Positions 16,623 to 25,569 of a stretch of DNA of 51,978 nucleotides are shown here, one piece after another. Where the stretch lies: the NCBI RefSeq assembly GCF_015351025.1, contig NZ_JADKRV010000019.1, forward strand, positions 1-51,978, in the 5' to 3' direction. A program made the translations under genes and the position numbers. Origin of the DNA: Curtobacterium sp. VKM Ac-1376. Lineage in GTDB: Bacteria; Actinomycetota; Actinomycetes; Actinomycetales; Microbacteriaceae. Under the pieces are notes generated by a model. It was not told the DNA's origin and did not search any database. It saw nothing but the letters and a program-made list of their open reading frames with translations. Positions within the stretch are counted from its first letter, which is position 1, and each line of letters opens with the position of its first letter.

Positions 16623-18205
16623 GGGCGGATCGCGGCGCTGTCAGCCGTGAGGGTCGCGTCGTCGAGTCCGTCGCCGACGATCGGGACGCTCGCCGTGACA
16701 CCGTGGCCGATCTGCTGGTACACATCGGGCCGTGCGCGCCGCAGCCACAGACCGTACCCGACCCCGAAGAAGGCCGGGACGACGGCGATCGCCGGCAGGA
16801 GGAACGACGCGGCGGTCGGGGGAGCCGCGGGGTCGCTGGTCAGCAACACCGTGAAGTTGACGACGATGAGCACGAAGACGGTGAACAGCGCGACCGCTGA
16901 GACGACCGGCGCGACGACCGCTTGCCAGACCCCGACAGGGTGGTCGTGTCGTCGGAAGTACCCGATCACAGCGACGCTCGTCACCGCCATGAGCAGGACC
17001 AGACCGAGGGCCCCCGCGTTCGTGAGCCACGAGAACAGCGTCAGCACCGGGAAGAGCGCGGCCGGAGCGCCCTCGGGCGGTGTCCAGGCTGTCCCGGCGA
17101 TCGCGAAGGCGACGACCACGACCAATGCGAGCACCGTCTGGCAGACCGAAGCGAACCAGGGCGCTCCGCTGGTCGAACGGACCTCGGCGAGCCGGGCCGG
17201 GAGCACGCCCTCGCGTCCGAGTGAGTACCCGTAGCGGGCGACCGCGTTGTGGAAGCTGACGAGTGCTGCGAACAGACTCGTCAGGAAGAGCACGTGACCG
17301 ACATCGCCGACGACCCCTCCGAGGTGTTTCGCCAGGAACGTGAAGACCAGGTCCGGCCCCTGCCTGGCGGACTCGTCGACCACGGCGCCGACGCCGGTCC
17401 CGACGATCATCGCCCACGACGACAGCGCGTAGAAGACCGCGATGATGCCGACAGCCACGAAGGTCGCGCGACCGACCGTCCGCTTCGGGTCCTTCGCCTC
17501 CTCCCCGTAGATCGCGGCGCTCTCGAAGCCCATGAAGGCCGCGATGCCGAACGCGAGGACGGCGCCGAACCCCTCGACGAAGAGGTCCTGCGGACCGAGC
17601 GGTGCGGCCGAGCGACCCTCCGGTGCGACGATAAACCCGCCGACGTCGAACGCGATGACGACGACGAACTCCGCCGCCACGAGCACGCCGAGGACCTTGG
17701 CCGACAGGTCGACGCGGTTGACGCCGAGGACGCCGACGACTCCGATGCACACGACGACGCCGACCCACCAGGGCACGTCGAGGCCGAGCCACGTCGCCAG
17801 GAGTGACGACACGGTGTACCCGAACATGCCGTAGATGCCGATCTGCATCATGTTGTACGAGATGAGCGCGGTGATCGATGCGCCGACGCCGGCCGGCCGG
17901 CCGAGGCCCTGCGCGATGTACGCGTAGAAGGCCCCGGCGTTCACGACGGTGCGGCTCATCGCGGCGTACCCGACCGCGAACAGTGCGAGCACGACGCCCA
18001 ACAGGACGTAGGCCAGCGGCACGCCCAGTACCCCGGTCACCGCGAACGTCGTGGTCACGCCACCGGCCAGGACGGTCAGCGGGGCCGATGCGGCGATGAT
18101 CATGAACGTGATGGCGGGGACGCCGAGCTTTCGTCGATCGAGCCCGGTGTTCGTACTCGTACTCGTACTCGTACTCGTACTCGTTGCACGTGTGATGTCG
18201 TCCAT
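16580..18205 (-). CDS. APC-family amino acid/amine permease
   Basis: 541 residues with about 12 membrane segments. The first helix is ITFMIIAASAPLTVLAGG; NAGAFYAYIAQGLGRPAG follows the second helix, and FMGFESAAIYGEEAKDPKRT is the classic APC consensus. The C-terminus is a charged cytoplasmic tail. It lies between an AraC regulator and an aldehyde dehydrogenase, so amine uptake is the best inference. The N-terminus carries a Thr-Ser run (TSTSTSTST) encoded by a hexamer repeat. The ATG at 18205 follows CGAGGAGGACCAGG. The remnant at 12100-12324 is related. Confidence 0.88.
   Translation of the reverse strand: MDDITRATSTSTSTSTSTNTGLDRRKLGVPAITFMIIAASAPLTVLAGGVTTTFAVTGVLGVPLAYVLLGVVLALFAVGYAAMSRTVVNAGAFYAYIAQGLGRPAGVGASITALISYNMMQIGIYGMFGYTVSSLLATWLGLDVPWWVGVVVCIGVVGVLGVNRVDLSAKVLGVLVAAEFVVVIAFDVGGFIVAPEGRSAAPLGPQDLFVEGFGAVLAFGIAAFMGFESAAIYGEEAKDPKRTVGRATFVAVGIIAVFYALSSWAMIVGTGVGAVVDESARQGPDLVFTFLAKHLGGVVGDVGHVLFLTSLFAALVSFHNAVARYGYSLGREGVLPARLAEVRSTSGAPWFASVCQTVLALVVVVAFAIAGTAWTPPEGAPAALFPVLTLFSWLTNAGALGLVLLMAVTSVAVIGYFRRHDHPVGVWQAVVAPVVSAVALFTVFVLIVVNFTVLLTSDPAAPPTAASFLLPAIAVVPAFFGVGYGLWLRRARPDVYQQIGHGVTASVPIVGDGLDDATLTADSAAIRPQAGRVRRDRGGQP
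18151..18180 (-). repeat. Hexamer microsatellite at the permease N-terminus
   Basis: Five perfect TCGTAC units on the plus strand. On the coding (minus) strand they give the alternating Thr-Ser run at residues 8-18 of the permease. The repeat is in frame, so unit gain or loss would only lengthen or shorten the cytoplasmic tail. Confidence 0.8.
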
Positions 18206-18248
18206 CCTGGTCCTCCTCGTCGAGTCGGGACGGTGTCCTGGTCATCCT

Positions 18249-18266
18249 CCCGGCGGCGACGCCGGG
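18249..18266. promoter_or_regulatory. Hairpin in the permease/aldehyde dehydrogenase intergenic region
   Basis: CCCGGCG-GCGA-CGCCGGG forms a perfect 7-base stem with a 4-base loop between two divergent genes, where a terminator is not expected. It may be part of a leader or an operator. I see no clear -35/-10 pair beside it. Confidence 0.3.
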
Positions 18267-18382
18267 CACGTTCGGCTCACCGCGCACGGTCCTTGACCAC
18301 GCGCGCACGCCGACCGATGCCCGCGTGACGCGTGGTGGCCAGCGACGGAAGATTGCGTCGACACTGCAACGAGGAGGTTGTC

Positions 18383-19795
18383 ATGACGACGACGACGTCG
18401 ACCATCCTGGAGTCGATCACGGTCCCCGCGGACCACGGGAGGGCGATCCCCGACGCGGCAACCCGGGAGACCATCGGGCACGCCCCGGTCCACGACCCCG
18501 CGCACCTGGACACCCTCGTCCGGCGGGCGCGCAGCGCTCAGCCTGCCTGGGCCGCGCTCGGGCACGAGGAACGCTCGCGCGTCCTGAACGCGATAGCCAC
18601 GGAGATCGAGGCGAGCGCCGAGGAGCTCGCGGTGATCCTGTCCCGCGAGCAGGGCAAGCCGCTCGACGGTCCGAACGCCCGGTTCGAGATCGGTGCCGCG
18701 GCCGTGTGGACCCGGAGCGCGGCCGACATCCCGCTCGAGCCCGAGGTCGTCGTCGACGACGGTGGGCAGCGCGCCGAGGTGCACCACGACCCGCTCGGGG
18801 TCGTCGCTGCCATCGGACCCTGGAACTGGCCCGTGATGATCGCGGTCTGGCAGATCGCCCCGGCACTGCGCATGGGCAACACCGTCGTCCTCAAACCGTC
18901 CGAGTACACGCCGCTCTCGGTGCTCGCACTGGCCGAGGTCTACAACCGTCACCTGCCAGAGGGCGTGCTCTCGGTGATCGTCGCCGACCGGGGCATCGGA
19001 TCGGCCCTGACGAAGCACCCGGACGTCGACAAGATCATGTTCACGGGGTCGACGGCGACGGGGCGTCGCATCGTCGAGGCCTCCGCCAGCAACCTCGCAC
19101 GACTCACGCTCGAGCTCGGCGGCAACGACGCCGGCATCGTGCTCCCCGGAGCGGACGTTGCCGCGATCGCAGACGACCTCTTCTGGGGGATCTTCATCAA
19201 CACCGGCCAGACCTGCGCCGCACTGAAGCGCCTGTACGTCCACGACTCGGTGTACGACGAGGTGGTCGACGCACTCGCCGAGCGTGCGCGGACGATGCCG
19301 ATGGGCAACGGTCTCGTCCCAGGGAACGTGCTCGGCCCGTTGCAGAACCAGCAGCAGTTCGACATCGTGTCGCGGCTCGTCGAGGACGCCCGTGCTGCGG
19401 GCGGTCGCGTCGTGGCCGGTGGTGAACCTGCACCGGAACTCGGCCCCCTGTTCTACCGCGCCACCGTCGTCGCCGACGTCGAGGACGGGACATCCCTGGT
19501 GGATGAGGAACAGTTCGGGCCAGCGATCCCCGTGCTGCGCTACCACGAGGTCGACGACGCAGTCCGCCGGGCGAACGCGTCCGAACAAGGTCTCGGTGCC
19601 TCGGTCTGGAGTGCAGACCGCGACGAGGCGCTCGCGGTCGCGAAGCGCCTGGCCGCCGGCACCGTGTGGATCAACAAGCACGGCACGCTCGACCCGCGCG
19701 TGCCGTTCGGTGGGACGAAGGCGTCGGGCTACGGGCAAGAGTTCGGCGTGGCCGGACTGAAGGCCGTCGCCGCACCGAAGGTCATCGCGTACTGA
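18383..19795 (+). CDS. NAD(P)-dependent aldehyde dehydrogenase
   Basis: 470 residues. Canonical ALDH features are in order: GPWNWPVMIAVWQIAPAL near residue 144, the Lys motif VLKPSEYTPL, FTGSTATGR (cofactor loop), LELGGNDAGIV with the general-base Glu, and the nucleophile Cys in INTGQTCAALKR near residue 276. Products of the amine oxidase (aryl acetaldehydes) are the likely substrates, by neighbourhood and by analogy with the tynA/feaB pair. ATG 18383 has a GAGGAGG site 5 bases away. A strong hairpin follows the stop. Substrate preference among ALDHs cannot be read reliably. Confidence 0.88.
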   Translation: MTTTTSTILESITVPADHGRAIPDAATRETIGHAPVHDPAHLDTLVRRARSAQPAWAALGHEERSRVLNAIATEIEASAEELAVILSREQGKPLDGPNARFEIGAAAVWTRSAADIPLEPEVVVDDGGQRAEVHHDPLGVVAAIGPWNWPVMIAVWQIAPALRMGNTVVLKPSEYTPLSVLALAEVYNRHLPEGVLSVIVADRGIGSALTKHPDVDKIMFTGSTATGRRIVEASASNLARLTLELGGNDAGIVLPGADVAAIADDLFWGIFINTGQTCAALKRLYVHDSVYDEVVDALAERARTMPMGNGLVPGNVLGPLQNQQQFDIVSRLVEDARAAGGRVVAGGEPAPELGPLFYRATVVADVEDGTSLVDEEQFGPAIPVLRYHEVDDAVRRANASEQGLGASVWSADRDEALAVAKRLAAGTVWINKHGTLDPRVPFGGTKASGYGQEFGVAGLKAVAAPKVIAY

Positions 19796-19800
19796 GGATC

Positions 19801-19840
19801 CGGCAGTGCCCGGCACCGGCGACGGTGCCGGGCACTGCCG
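19801..19840. terminator. Strong hairpin, likely bidirectional terminator
   Basis: The 17-base arm CGGCAGTGCCCGGCACC (19801-19817) is perfectly complementary to 19824-19840, with a 6-base loop GGCGAC. It lies between the convergent aldehyde dehydrogenase and ScfR genes. There is no long T-run on either side, which is common for actinobacterial terminators. Confidence 0.8.
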
Positions 19841-19858
19841 CGTACTGGGGCGTCGCGG

Positions 19859-21298
19859 TCACAGCTCCGCGTGCGCCTCGAGGAAGCGGTAGACCTCGGC
19901 GTCGTCGACGCCGGGGAACCGGCCGGTCGGCAGCGGCGCGAGGACGTGTTCCCCGAGCCTGGCGCTCGGCCACACTCGGTCGTGCCACCGCGCCTCGAGC
20001 GCAGCGGCGGGACGACGGCAGCAGGACGGGTCCGGGCAGGTCGACCGTTCCCGGTTCGTCGTCTCACGACCACGGAACCATTTGGCGTGCGCGAACGGGG
20101 TCCCGAGAGTGATCGAGAACTCATCGTCGTCCGTGCCGGTCTGCGCGCTGCACCAGAAGGTCCCGCGTGGAGTGTCGGTGTACTGGTAGTGCTCGCGGGT
20201 CCGGTTGCGGTGGGCGAAGGCCGTCCTGGCGGCCGACCTCGCGCAGATGACCTGCCCGACGATCCCGCCGCCCGCGTCGGTGGGCAGCTCGATGCCGTCG
20301 TTCTCGTAGCCCTTGACGATTGCACCCGATCGCCTGACGCGGAGGAAATGCACGGGGAGGTCGAGGAACCGGGTCGCGAGGCTGGTGAACCGGTGCGCCG
20401 CCGTCTCGTGAGTCACACCGAAGGCGTCCCTGAGGTCTTCGAGGGCGATGTCTCTGCGGTCCTTCGCCGCGCGGAGGAACGGCACCGCGGTGTCCCGCGG
20501 CACAAGGCACGCCGCAGCGAAGGTCGTGATCTCGATCCGCTGACGCAGGAAGTCGGCGTAGTCGACTGGCTCGCGGTGCTCGAGCAGCCGGTGCGCCAGC
20601 GCCTGGAGCGCGAGGCTCCGGAGGCCGTGGCCGCCCGGTGTCGATGCCGGCGGCAGATAGATGCGTCCGTGCTCGAGGTCGGTCACGCTCCTGGCCGCAT
20701 TCGGCAGGTCGTCGACGAAGACGAGTTCGAAGCCCAGGTGCTGCGCGAGACGGGAGACGGTGTGGTGTGTGAGGGGACCCAGCGGCCGTTCGATGGAGTC
20801 CATCAGGTCGGCGGCCCGGTCCTCGATCTCCTCGCGGTAGTTGTCCAGCCGCTGCCCCTCCAGCCGGAGCTCGACCATCGCCCGGCGCGCCGCCTCCGGT
20901 GTGGCGAGCGACTCCCGGGTGCGGCGCTCGAGCTCACCGAGCAGAGCGACGATCGTCGCGAGCGCGTCGTCCGGGAGCGATCGCCGCACCTCGATGTGGG
21001 GGACGTCGAGCCGGCTCGCGATGGGCGTGCGCTGCAGCCGGTCGAGCTCGAGCTCGAGCCGCGCTCGTTCCGAGGGTGGTTCCGGGCGCAGCAACTCCAT
21101 CACGGGGACCTCGAGTGCTGCGGCGATCCGCTCGAGCACCGACGGCCTGAGTTCGCGACGACCGTTCTCCACCAGCGAGAGCTGGCTGGCCGCGAGACCG
21201 ACCCGCTCGGCGAGTCCACGGAGGGTGAGACCCGCCATCGTGCGGAGGTGCCGGATGCGCAGCCCGATCCGGAGTGGAGTGGAGGTGTCGTCGTGCAC
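19859..21298 (-). CDS. ScfR/RamB/PrpR-type short-chain fatty acid regulator (XRE family), copy 1
   Basis: 479 residues. N-terminal XRE helix-turn-helix (IRHLRTMAGLTLRGLAERVG, LAASQLSLVENGRREL), a long helical linker, an IrrE/M78-like domain (LRSLALQALAHRLLEH; FAAACLVPRDTAVPFL) and a C-terminal DUF2083-type domain with clustered Cys (QVICARSA, STCPDPSCCRRP). This architecture is that of RamB and PrpR, which control acetate, glyoxylate and propionate genes; in mycobacterial PrpR the C-terminal Cys bind an Fe-S cluster. I choose GTG 21298, since family similarity starts there; an ATG at 21400 would add 34 unsupported residues. It diverges from PEP carboxykinase and most likely regulates it. Confidence 0.85.
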   Translation of the reverse strand: MHDDTSTPLRIGLRIRHLRTMAGLTLRGLAERVGLAASQLSLVENGRRELRPSVLERIAAALEVPVMELLRPEPPSERARLELELDRLQRTPIASRLDVPHIEVRRSLPDDALATIVALLGELERRTRESLATPEAARRAMVELRLEGQRLDNYREEIEDRAADLMDSIERPLGPLTHHTVSRLAQHLGFELVFVDDLPNAARSVTDLEHGRIYLPPASTPGGHGLRSLALQALAHRLLEHREPVDYADFLRQRIEITTFAAACLVPRDTAVPFLRAAKDRRDIALEDLRDAFGVTHETAAHRFTSLATRFLDLPVHFLRVRRSGAIVKGYENDGIELPTDAGGGIVGQVICARSAARTAFAHRNRTREHYQYTDTPRGTFWCSAQTGTDDDEFSITLGTPFAHAKWFRGRETTNRERSTCPDPSCCRRPAAALEARWHDRVWPSARLGEHVLAPLPTGRFPGVDDAEVYRFLEAHAEL

Positions 21299-21320
21299 GT
21301 CGGCCCCTTCGCCGATGGTG

Positions 21321-21345
21321 TTCCGAGAAACGGAAATCCTCGGAA
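21321..21345. promoter_or_regulatory. Inverted repeat in the scfR-pckG divergent promoter, candidate ScfR operator
   Basis: TTCCGAG (21321-21327) and CTCGGAA (21339-21345) are perfect 7-base arms; nested inside, TTCCG and CGGAA (21321-21325, 21331-21335) form a second pair. The element lies between the two divergent starts, as expected for an autoregulated ScfR that also controls pckG. A CGAGAAA string inside it recurs before the second scfR gene (near 51730). Confidence 0.5.
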
Positions 21346-21426
21346 TGTTCTTCGCTGGATCGTATACGCCTCGGACTCCGACGGTCGAGACTCTAAACAA
21401 TCGACGGAAGACGAGGAGGAGCGACG

Positions 21427-23391
21427 ATGTCGACGCTCACGACCACCCCCGCACTACACCAGCACCGTTACCCGCCACTGCCGGTCCCACGGCTTCCCGA
21501 CGTGCCGGACGGCGTGTGGCACCACGGCGTCGCGAACCGGTCGCTCGCGGAGTGGGTCGCCCGCATCGTCCGCCTGGCCCGTCCCGACGACGTCGTGTGG
21601 CTCACCGGTGCGGACGACGAGTGGGAGCGACTGACCACCGGCATGGTGGAGTCCGGCGCGCTCCTCCGACTCGACCCGGCGCTGCGGCCGGACAGCTTCC
21701 TCGCGCGGTCCGACCCGGACGACGTCGCTCGAGTCGAGGACCGGACCTTCGTCTGCTCCCGTACCGCACGCGAGGCCGGGCCGACCAACAACTGGTGGGA
21801 CCCGCGCGAGGCGCACAACGAGCTCGACCGCCGCTTCGCCGAGAGCATGCGCGGCCGGACCATGTACGTGGTGCCCTACTCGATGGGTCCGGTCGGCGGC
21901 GCCATCTCCCAGCTCGGCGTGCAGGTGACCGACTCGGCGTACGCCGCGCTCTCGCTGACCGTGATGGCACGCGTCGGCGACGACGCGCTGGCCGAGATCG
22001 GACCGGACACTCCATGGGTCGCAGGTGTACACAGTGTCGGATTCCCGCTCCGGAAGGGAGACGGGACCCGGCGTGAGGACGTGCCCTGGCCGAGCAACCC
22101 CGTCAAGTACATCGCTCACTTCCCGGAGGAGCGGGCGATCTGGTCCTACGGCTCCGGGTACGGCGGCAACGCGCTCCTGTCGAAGAAGTGCTTCGCGCTG
22201 CGGATCGCGAGCGTCCTCGGACGGGATGGCGGATGGCTCGCCGAGCACATGCTGGTGCTCCGGCTCACGTCGCCCGACGGGCGCATCACCCACGTCGCCG
22301 CGGCCTTCCCGAGCGCCTGCGGCAAGACCAACCTGGCGATGCTGCAACCGACCCTGCCAGGATGGCGCGTCGAGACGATCGGCGACGACATCGCCTGGCT
22401 CCGACCAGGAGCAGACGGCAGACTGTGGGCGATCAACCCCGAGGCCGGTTTTTTCGGGGTCGCCCCCGGCACGAACGAAGCGTCCAACCCGGTGGCGGTC
22501 GACACCATCCGGAAGCACACGATCTTCACGAACGTCGCCCTGACCGACGACGGGGACGTGTGGTGGGAGGGCCGCACCCCGGAGCCGCCTGCGCACCTCA
22601 CCGACTGGCGCGGGCAGGACTGGACGCCGGGCGCCGGACGGCCAGCAGCACACCCGAACGCACGCTTCACAGTCCCGGTCCAGCAGTGCCGCACGCTCGC
22701 GGACAGCTGGGCCGAGCCGGACGGTGTGCCGATCGACGCGATCGTCTTCGGCGGCCGACGTGCCACCAACGTCCCCCTCGTGACCGAGGCGCGGGATTGG
22801 ACCCACGGCGTCTTCGTCGGCGCCACCGTCTCCTCCGAGACGACCGCGGCACAGGAGGGAGCACTTGGCGTGCTCCGGCGCGATCCCTTCGGCATGCTCC
22901 CCTTCGTCGGCTACGACATGGGCGACCACTGGCAGCACTGGCTCGACGTCGGGGCACGGCTCGGTGAGCACGCTCCGCGGATCTTCCAGGTCAACTGGTT
23001 CCGCAAGGGCGACGACGGCTCCTTCCTGTGGCCGGGGTTCGGCGAGAACGTCCGGGTCCTCGCGTGGATCGCCGACCGCGTGCACGGCGCGGCCGACGCT
23101 GAGGAGACCGGGCTCGGCCTGCGTCCTGTGGCCGGGGCCCTGGACCTCGACGGGCTCACACTCGGGGACGACACGCTCGCGGCCTTGTTCGCAGTGGACC
23201 CGGAGAGCTGGCTCGACGAGTGCGCACGGACAGACGAGTTCTTCGGCCAACTCGGCGAATCAGTGCCCCCGGAGCTGCACGAGCACCTCGCGGCGCTCCG
23301 GTCCCGCCTTTGGCACGACCACGAGGGCACGGCGCCGCACCCGAGCGCGTCCCGCACCACCGTCGGGACAGCCGTCACCCGGGCGGCGTGA
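21427..23391 (+). CDS. pckG: Phosphoenolpyruvate carboxykinase (GTP)
   Basis: 654 residues, somewhat longer than usual at the C-terminus. Converts oxaloacetate and GTP to PEP, the first step of gluconeogenesis from TCA-cycle intermediates. All signature elements are present: MRGRTMYVVPYSMGP (from residue 141), HFPEERAIWSYGSGYGGN, the kinase-1a P-loop with catalytic Cys298 and Lys300 (FPSACGKTNLAML), the kinase-2 motif GDDIAWL and a guanine-site stretch near the C-terminus (NWFRKGDDGSFLWPGFGEN). The start at ATG 21427 has GAGGAGGAGC upstream. The stop overlaps a possible GTG start of the IclR gene. A catalytically dead paralogue lies at 48769-50136. Confidence 0.96.
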   Translation: MSTLTTTPALHQHRYPPLPVPRLPDVPDGVWHHGVANRSLAEWVARIVRLARPDDVVWLTGADDEWERLTTGMVESGALLRLDPALRPDSFLARSDPDDVARVEDRTFVCSRTAREAGPTNNWWDPREAHNELDRRFAESMRGRTMYVVPYSMGPVGGAISQLGVQVTDSAYAALSLTVMARVGDDALAEIGPDTPWVAGVHSVGFPLRKGDGTRREDVPWPSNPVKYIAHFPEERAIWSYGSGYGGNALLSKKCFALRIASVLGRDGGWLAEHMLVLRLTSPDGRITHVAAAFPSACGKTNLAMLQPTLPGWRVETIGDDIAWLRPGADGRLWAINPEAGFFGVAPGTNEASNPVAVDTIRKHTIFTNVALTDDGDVWWEGRTPEPPAHLTDWRGQDWTPGAGRPAAHPNARFTVPVQQCRTLADSWAEPDGVPIDAIVFGGRRATNVPLVTEARDWTHGVFVGATVSSETTAAQEGALGVLRRDPFGMLPFVGYDMGDHWQHWLDVGARLGEHAPRIFQVNWFRKGDDGSFLWPGFGENVRVLAWIADRVHGAADAEETGLGLRPVAGALDLDGLTLGDDTLAALFAVDPESWLDECARTDEFFGQLGESVPPELHEHLAALRSRLWHDHEGTAPHPSASRTTVGTAVTRAA

Positions 23392-23429
23392 CCCAGAGTC
23401 CCGACGTCACGCCCGGTAGCGTGAGCGCC

Positions 23430-24101
23430 ATGCCGTCCTCCGAACCCCGCGCCCTGGACGCCCCGTCCCAGACCCTGTCGCGCGGCATCGCCGTGCTGGA
23501 GGTGCTCGCCGACGTCGGCCCCCTCTCGATCGACGGCCTGGCGAACCGGCTCGGCCTGCACCGCTCCGTCGTGTACCGCCTCGTACGCACCCTTGAAGCG
23601 CACGGGCTCGTCGTGCGGGGCGCGGAGGGTCTGCTGCGGCTCGGTCTCCGGCTGGCAGCGCTCGCGCGTGGCATCGACTCCGGTGTCCGGGCCGTGGTCG
23701 AGCCGGTCCTGGCCGAGGTCGCCACCGAGCTCGGGATGACCGCTTTCGTGGTGGTCCACGACCACGGCGAGTGCGTGACGCTGGAGAGCATCGAACCACC
23801 CCGGGCCGTGGTGAGCGTCGCACAGCACCCCGGTACACGTCACCCGCTCGGCGTGGGTGCGCCGGGCCTCGCGATCGCGCGCGCACTCGACGGCGACACG
23901 GCGAAGCCGTCGTGGCAGGCATCATCGGGGGAGGTGATCCCGGGCCTCCGCTCGGTCGCTGTGCCCCTCAGCGTCCCGGGATGGGCTGCTGCGGCGCTCG
24001 CCGTGGTCTTCATCGACACGACGGTGGAGGACGCCACCATCGGCGCCCGGCTGGAGCACGCCGTCGAGCGCGTCCAGCGCGCTGCAGCGGCTGCACATTG
24101 A
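23430..24101 (+). CDS. IclR-family transcriptional regulator
   Basis: About 223 residues from ATG 23430, or 237 from GTG 23388 that overlaps the pckG stop. The winged helix-turn-helix is near the N-terminus (LSIDGLANRLGLHRSVVYRLVRTLEAHGLV); the IclR effector domain follows (TAFVVVHDHGECVTLESIE; HPLGVGAPGLAIARAL) but is short. IclR proteins often control aromatic-acid or glyoxylate genes. Here it sits between pckG and the MHS transporter, so either could be its target. No strong ribosome site precedes either start; coupling to pckG would make the GTG plausible. Confidence 0.8.
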   Translation: MPSSEPRALDAPSQTLSRGIAVLEVLADVGPLSIDGLANRLGLHRSVVYRLVRTLEAHGLVVRGAEGLLRLGLRLAALARGIDSGVRAVVEPVLAEVATELGMTAFVVVHDHGECVTLESIEPPRAVVSVAQHPGTRHPLGVGAPGLAIARALDGDTAKPSWQASSGEVIPGLRSVAVPLSVPGWAAAALAVVFIDTTVEDATIGARLEHAVERVQRAAAAAH

Positions 24102-24133
24102 CGGCACGGAGGCTGCCCGCATCGTGCACGTTG

Positions 24134-24142
24134 TCATATACG
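24134..24142 (+). promoter_or_regulatory. TCATATACG motif before the MHS transporter, candidate GntR site
   Basis: TCATATACG lies 39 bases before the transporter ATG in an AT-rich patch. The identical 9-mer lies at 26310-26318 just before the hpaG-like gene. A FadR-type GntR gene sits between the two transcription units, so this is the natural regulator. Confidence 0.45.
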
Positions 24143-24180
24143 ATCGCGATGTCAACGTCGACCGGACAAAGGAGTCCCGG

Positions 24181-25553
24181 ATGTCTCAACCGCTCTGATC
24201 CGACGCGCGCAACGCCGCGTCGCCGTCGCCACCGTCGTCGGGACCACCGTCGAGTGGTACGACTTCTTCCTCTACGCCAGCGCTGCAGGTCTCGTGTTCG
24301 GCGCCGCCTACTTCGAGCCTGCCGGATCGAGCGTGTCGGTGCTGCTGGCGTTCGCCTCGGTCGGGATCAGTTTCCTGTTCCGACCCCTCGGTGCGTTCAT
24401 CGCGGGCCACCTCGGTGACCGAGTCGGCCGTCGGACGGTGCTCGTCACGACGCTGTTCATGATGGGCGGTGCGACGACGCTCATCGGCCTGCTGCCGACC
24501 TACGCCAGCATCGGTGTCGCCGCCCCGATCGTGCTCGTGCTCCTGCGCATCGTCCAGGGCCTGGCCGCTGGTGGGGAGTGGGGCGGCGCCGTCCTCATGG
24601 CCGTCGAGCACGCGGAGCCGCGTGCCCATGGCGCCGTCGGCGCGTTCCCGCAGATGGGCGTGCCCCTCGGGCTCCTTCTCGCCTCCGGGATGCTCGCGAT
24701 CATGGGTGTCGTGGCGCCGGGTGACGCGTTCCTCGCCTGGGGGTGGCGAGCCCCGTTCCTCCTGAGCGTCGTGCTCGTCGCAGTCGGGTACGTCGTCCGC
24801 AGGAGCGTGGAGCAGAGCCCGGTCTTCCGGGCCATCGCCGCACGCCGGGAGCGGGGGAGTGTCCCGATCGTGGCGCTGTTCCGCCGGCACGCCCTGCTCG
24901 TCCTGCTCGCCGCGCTGACCTTCGCGGGCAACAGCGCCGCCGGCTACATGACGACCGGCGGGTACATCCAGGCGTACGCCACGAACCCGGACGGCCCGGT
25001 TGCCCTCGAGCGCGAGCCAGTCCTGCTCGCGGTCACCGCCTCGGCGGTGCTGTGGGTCGCAACCACGTGGTTCGGCGGGTGGATCTCGGACCGCATCGGT
25101 CGGAAGGTCACCTACGCCATCGGCTGGATCGTGCTCCTCGCGATGGTGTTCCCGCTCTTCGCCCTCGTCGACACCGGTGAGATCGGCCTGCTCTTCCTCG
25201 GGCTCGCTCTCTTCACCGTCGGCATCGGCCTGACCTACGGGCCCCAGGCGGCGTTCTTCGCCGAGCTGTTCCCGGCGTCGGTTCGGTTCTCCGGTGTGTC
25301 GATCTCCTACGCGCTCGGAGCGATCCTCGGCGGCGCGTTCGCCCCGGCCATCGCGACCTCGCTCGTGCAGGCGACCGGAACGACCCGGTCGGTCGCGCTG
25401 TACCTGGCCGGCATGGCCGTGATCGCACTCATCGCGACCCTGCTGCTTCGCGACCGCCGGGGAATGCTGCTCGGGCCGGAGCACGAGGAGGAGCAGGCGC
25501 ACGGCGCGATCACCGGGTCGACCCGGGTCCTGCCACGCGTCGTAGCCCGGTGA
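24181..25553 (+). CDS. MHS-family MFS transporter (aromatic/organic acid:H+ symporter), frameshifted at codon 5
   Basis: The main frame encodes about 450 residues with 12 membrane segments and the MHS hallmarks: VGTTVEWYDFFLYASAAG in helix 1, RPLGAFIAGHLGDRVGRR between helices 2 and 3, and QGLAAGGEWGGA. Relatives (KgtP, ShiA, PcaT, ProP) import organic or aromatic acids with protons, so dihydroxyphenylacetate or hydroxyphenylacetate would suit this operon. The only good start, ATG 24181 behind AAAGGAG, reads MSQPL then TGA; the transporter frame resumes two bases out of phase at 24195. An extra CT in CCGCTCTG explains it. The next in-frame start (GTG 24294) loses helix 1. So the gene is inactive as written, or the sequence has an error. 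Confidence 0.8.
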
Positions 25554-25569
25554 TCTGGGTCGCGACCGA

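Noticed and set aside
19859..21634. Long plus-strand frame opposite scfR1
   Set aside because: Glu/Arg/Val-rich translation without domains; the minus-strand ScfR architecture is unmistakable.
22017..22150. Possible frame break in pckG, suggested by several alternative open frames around it
   Set aside because: The pckG frame is continuous for 654 codons with all catalytic motifs in order.
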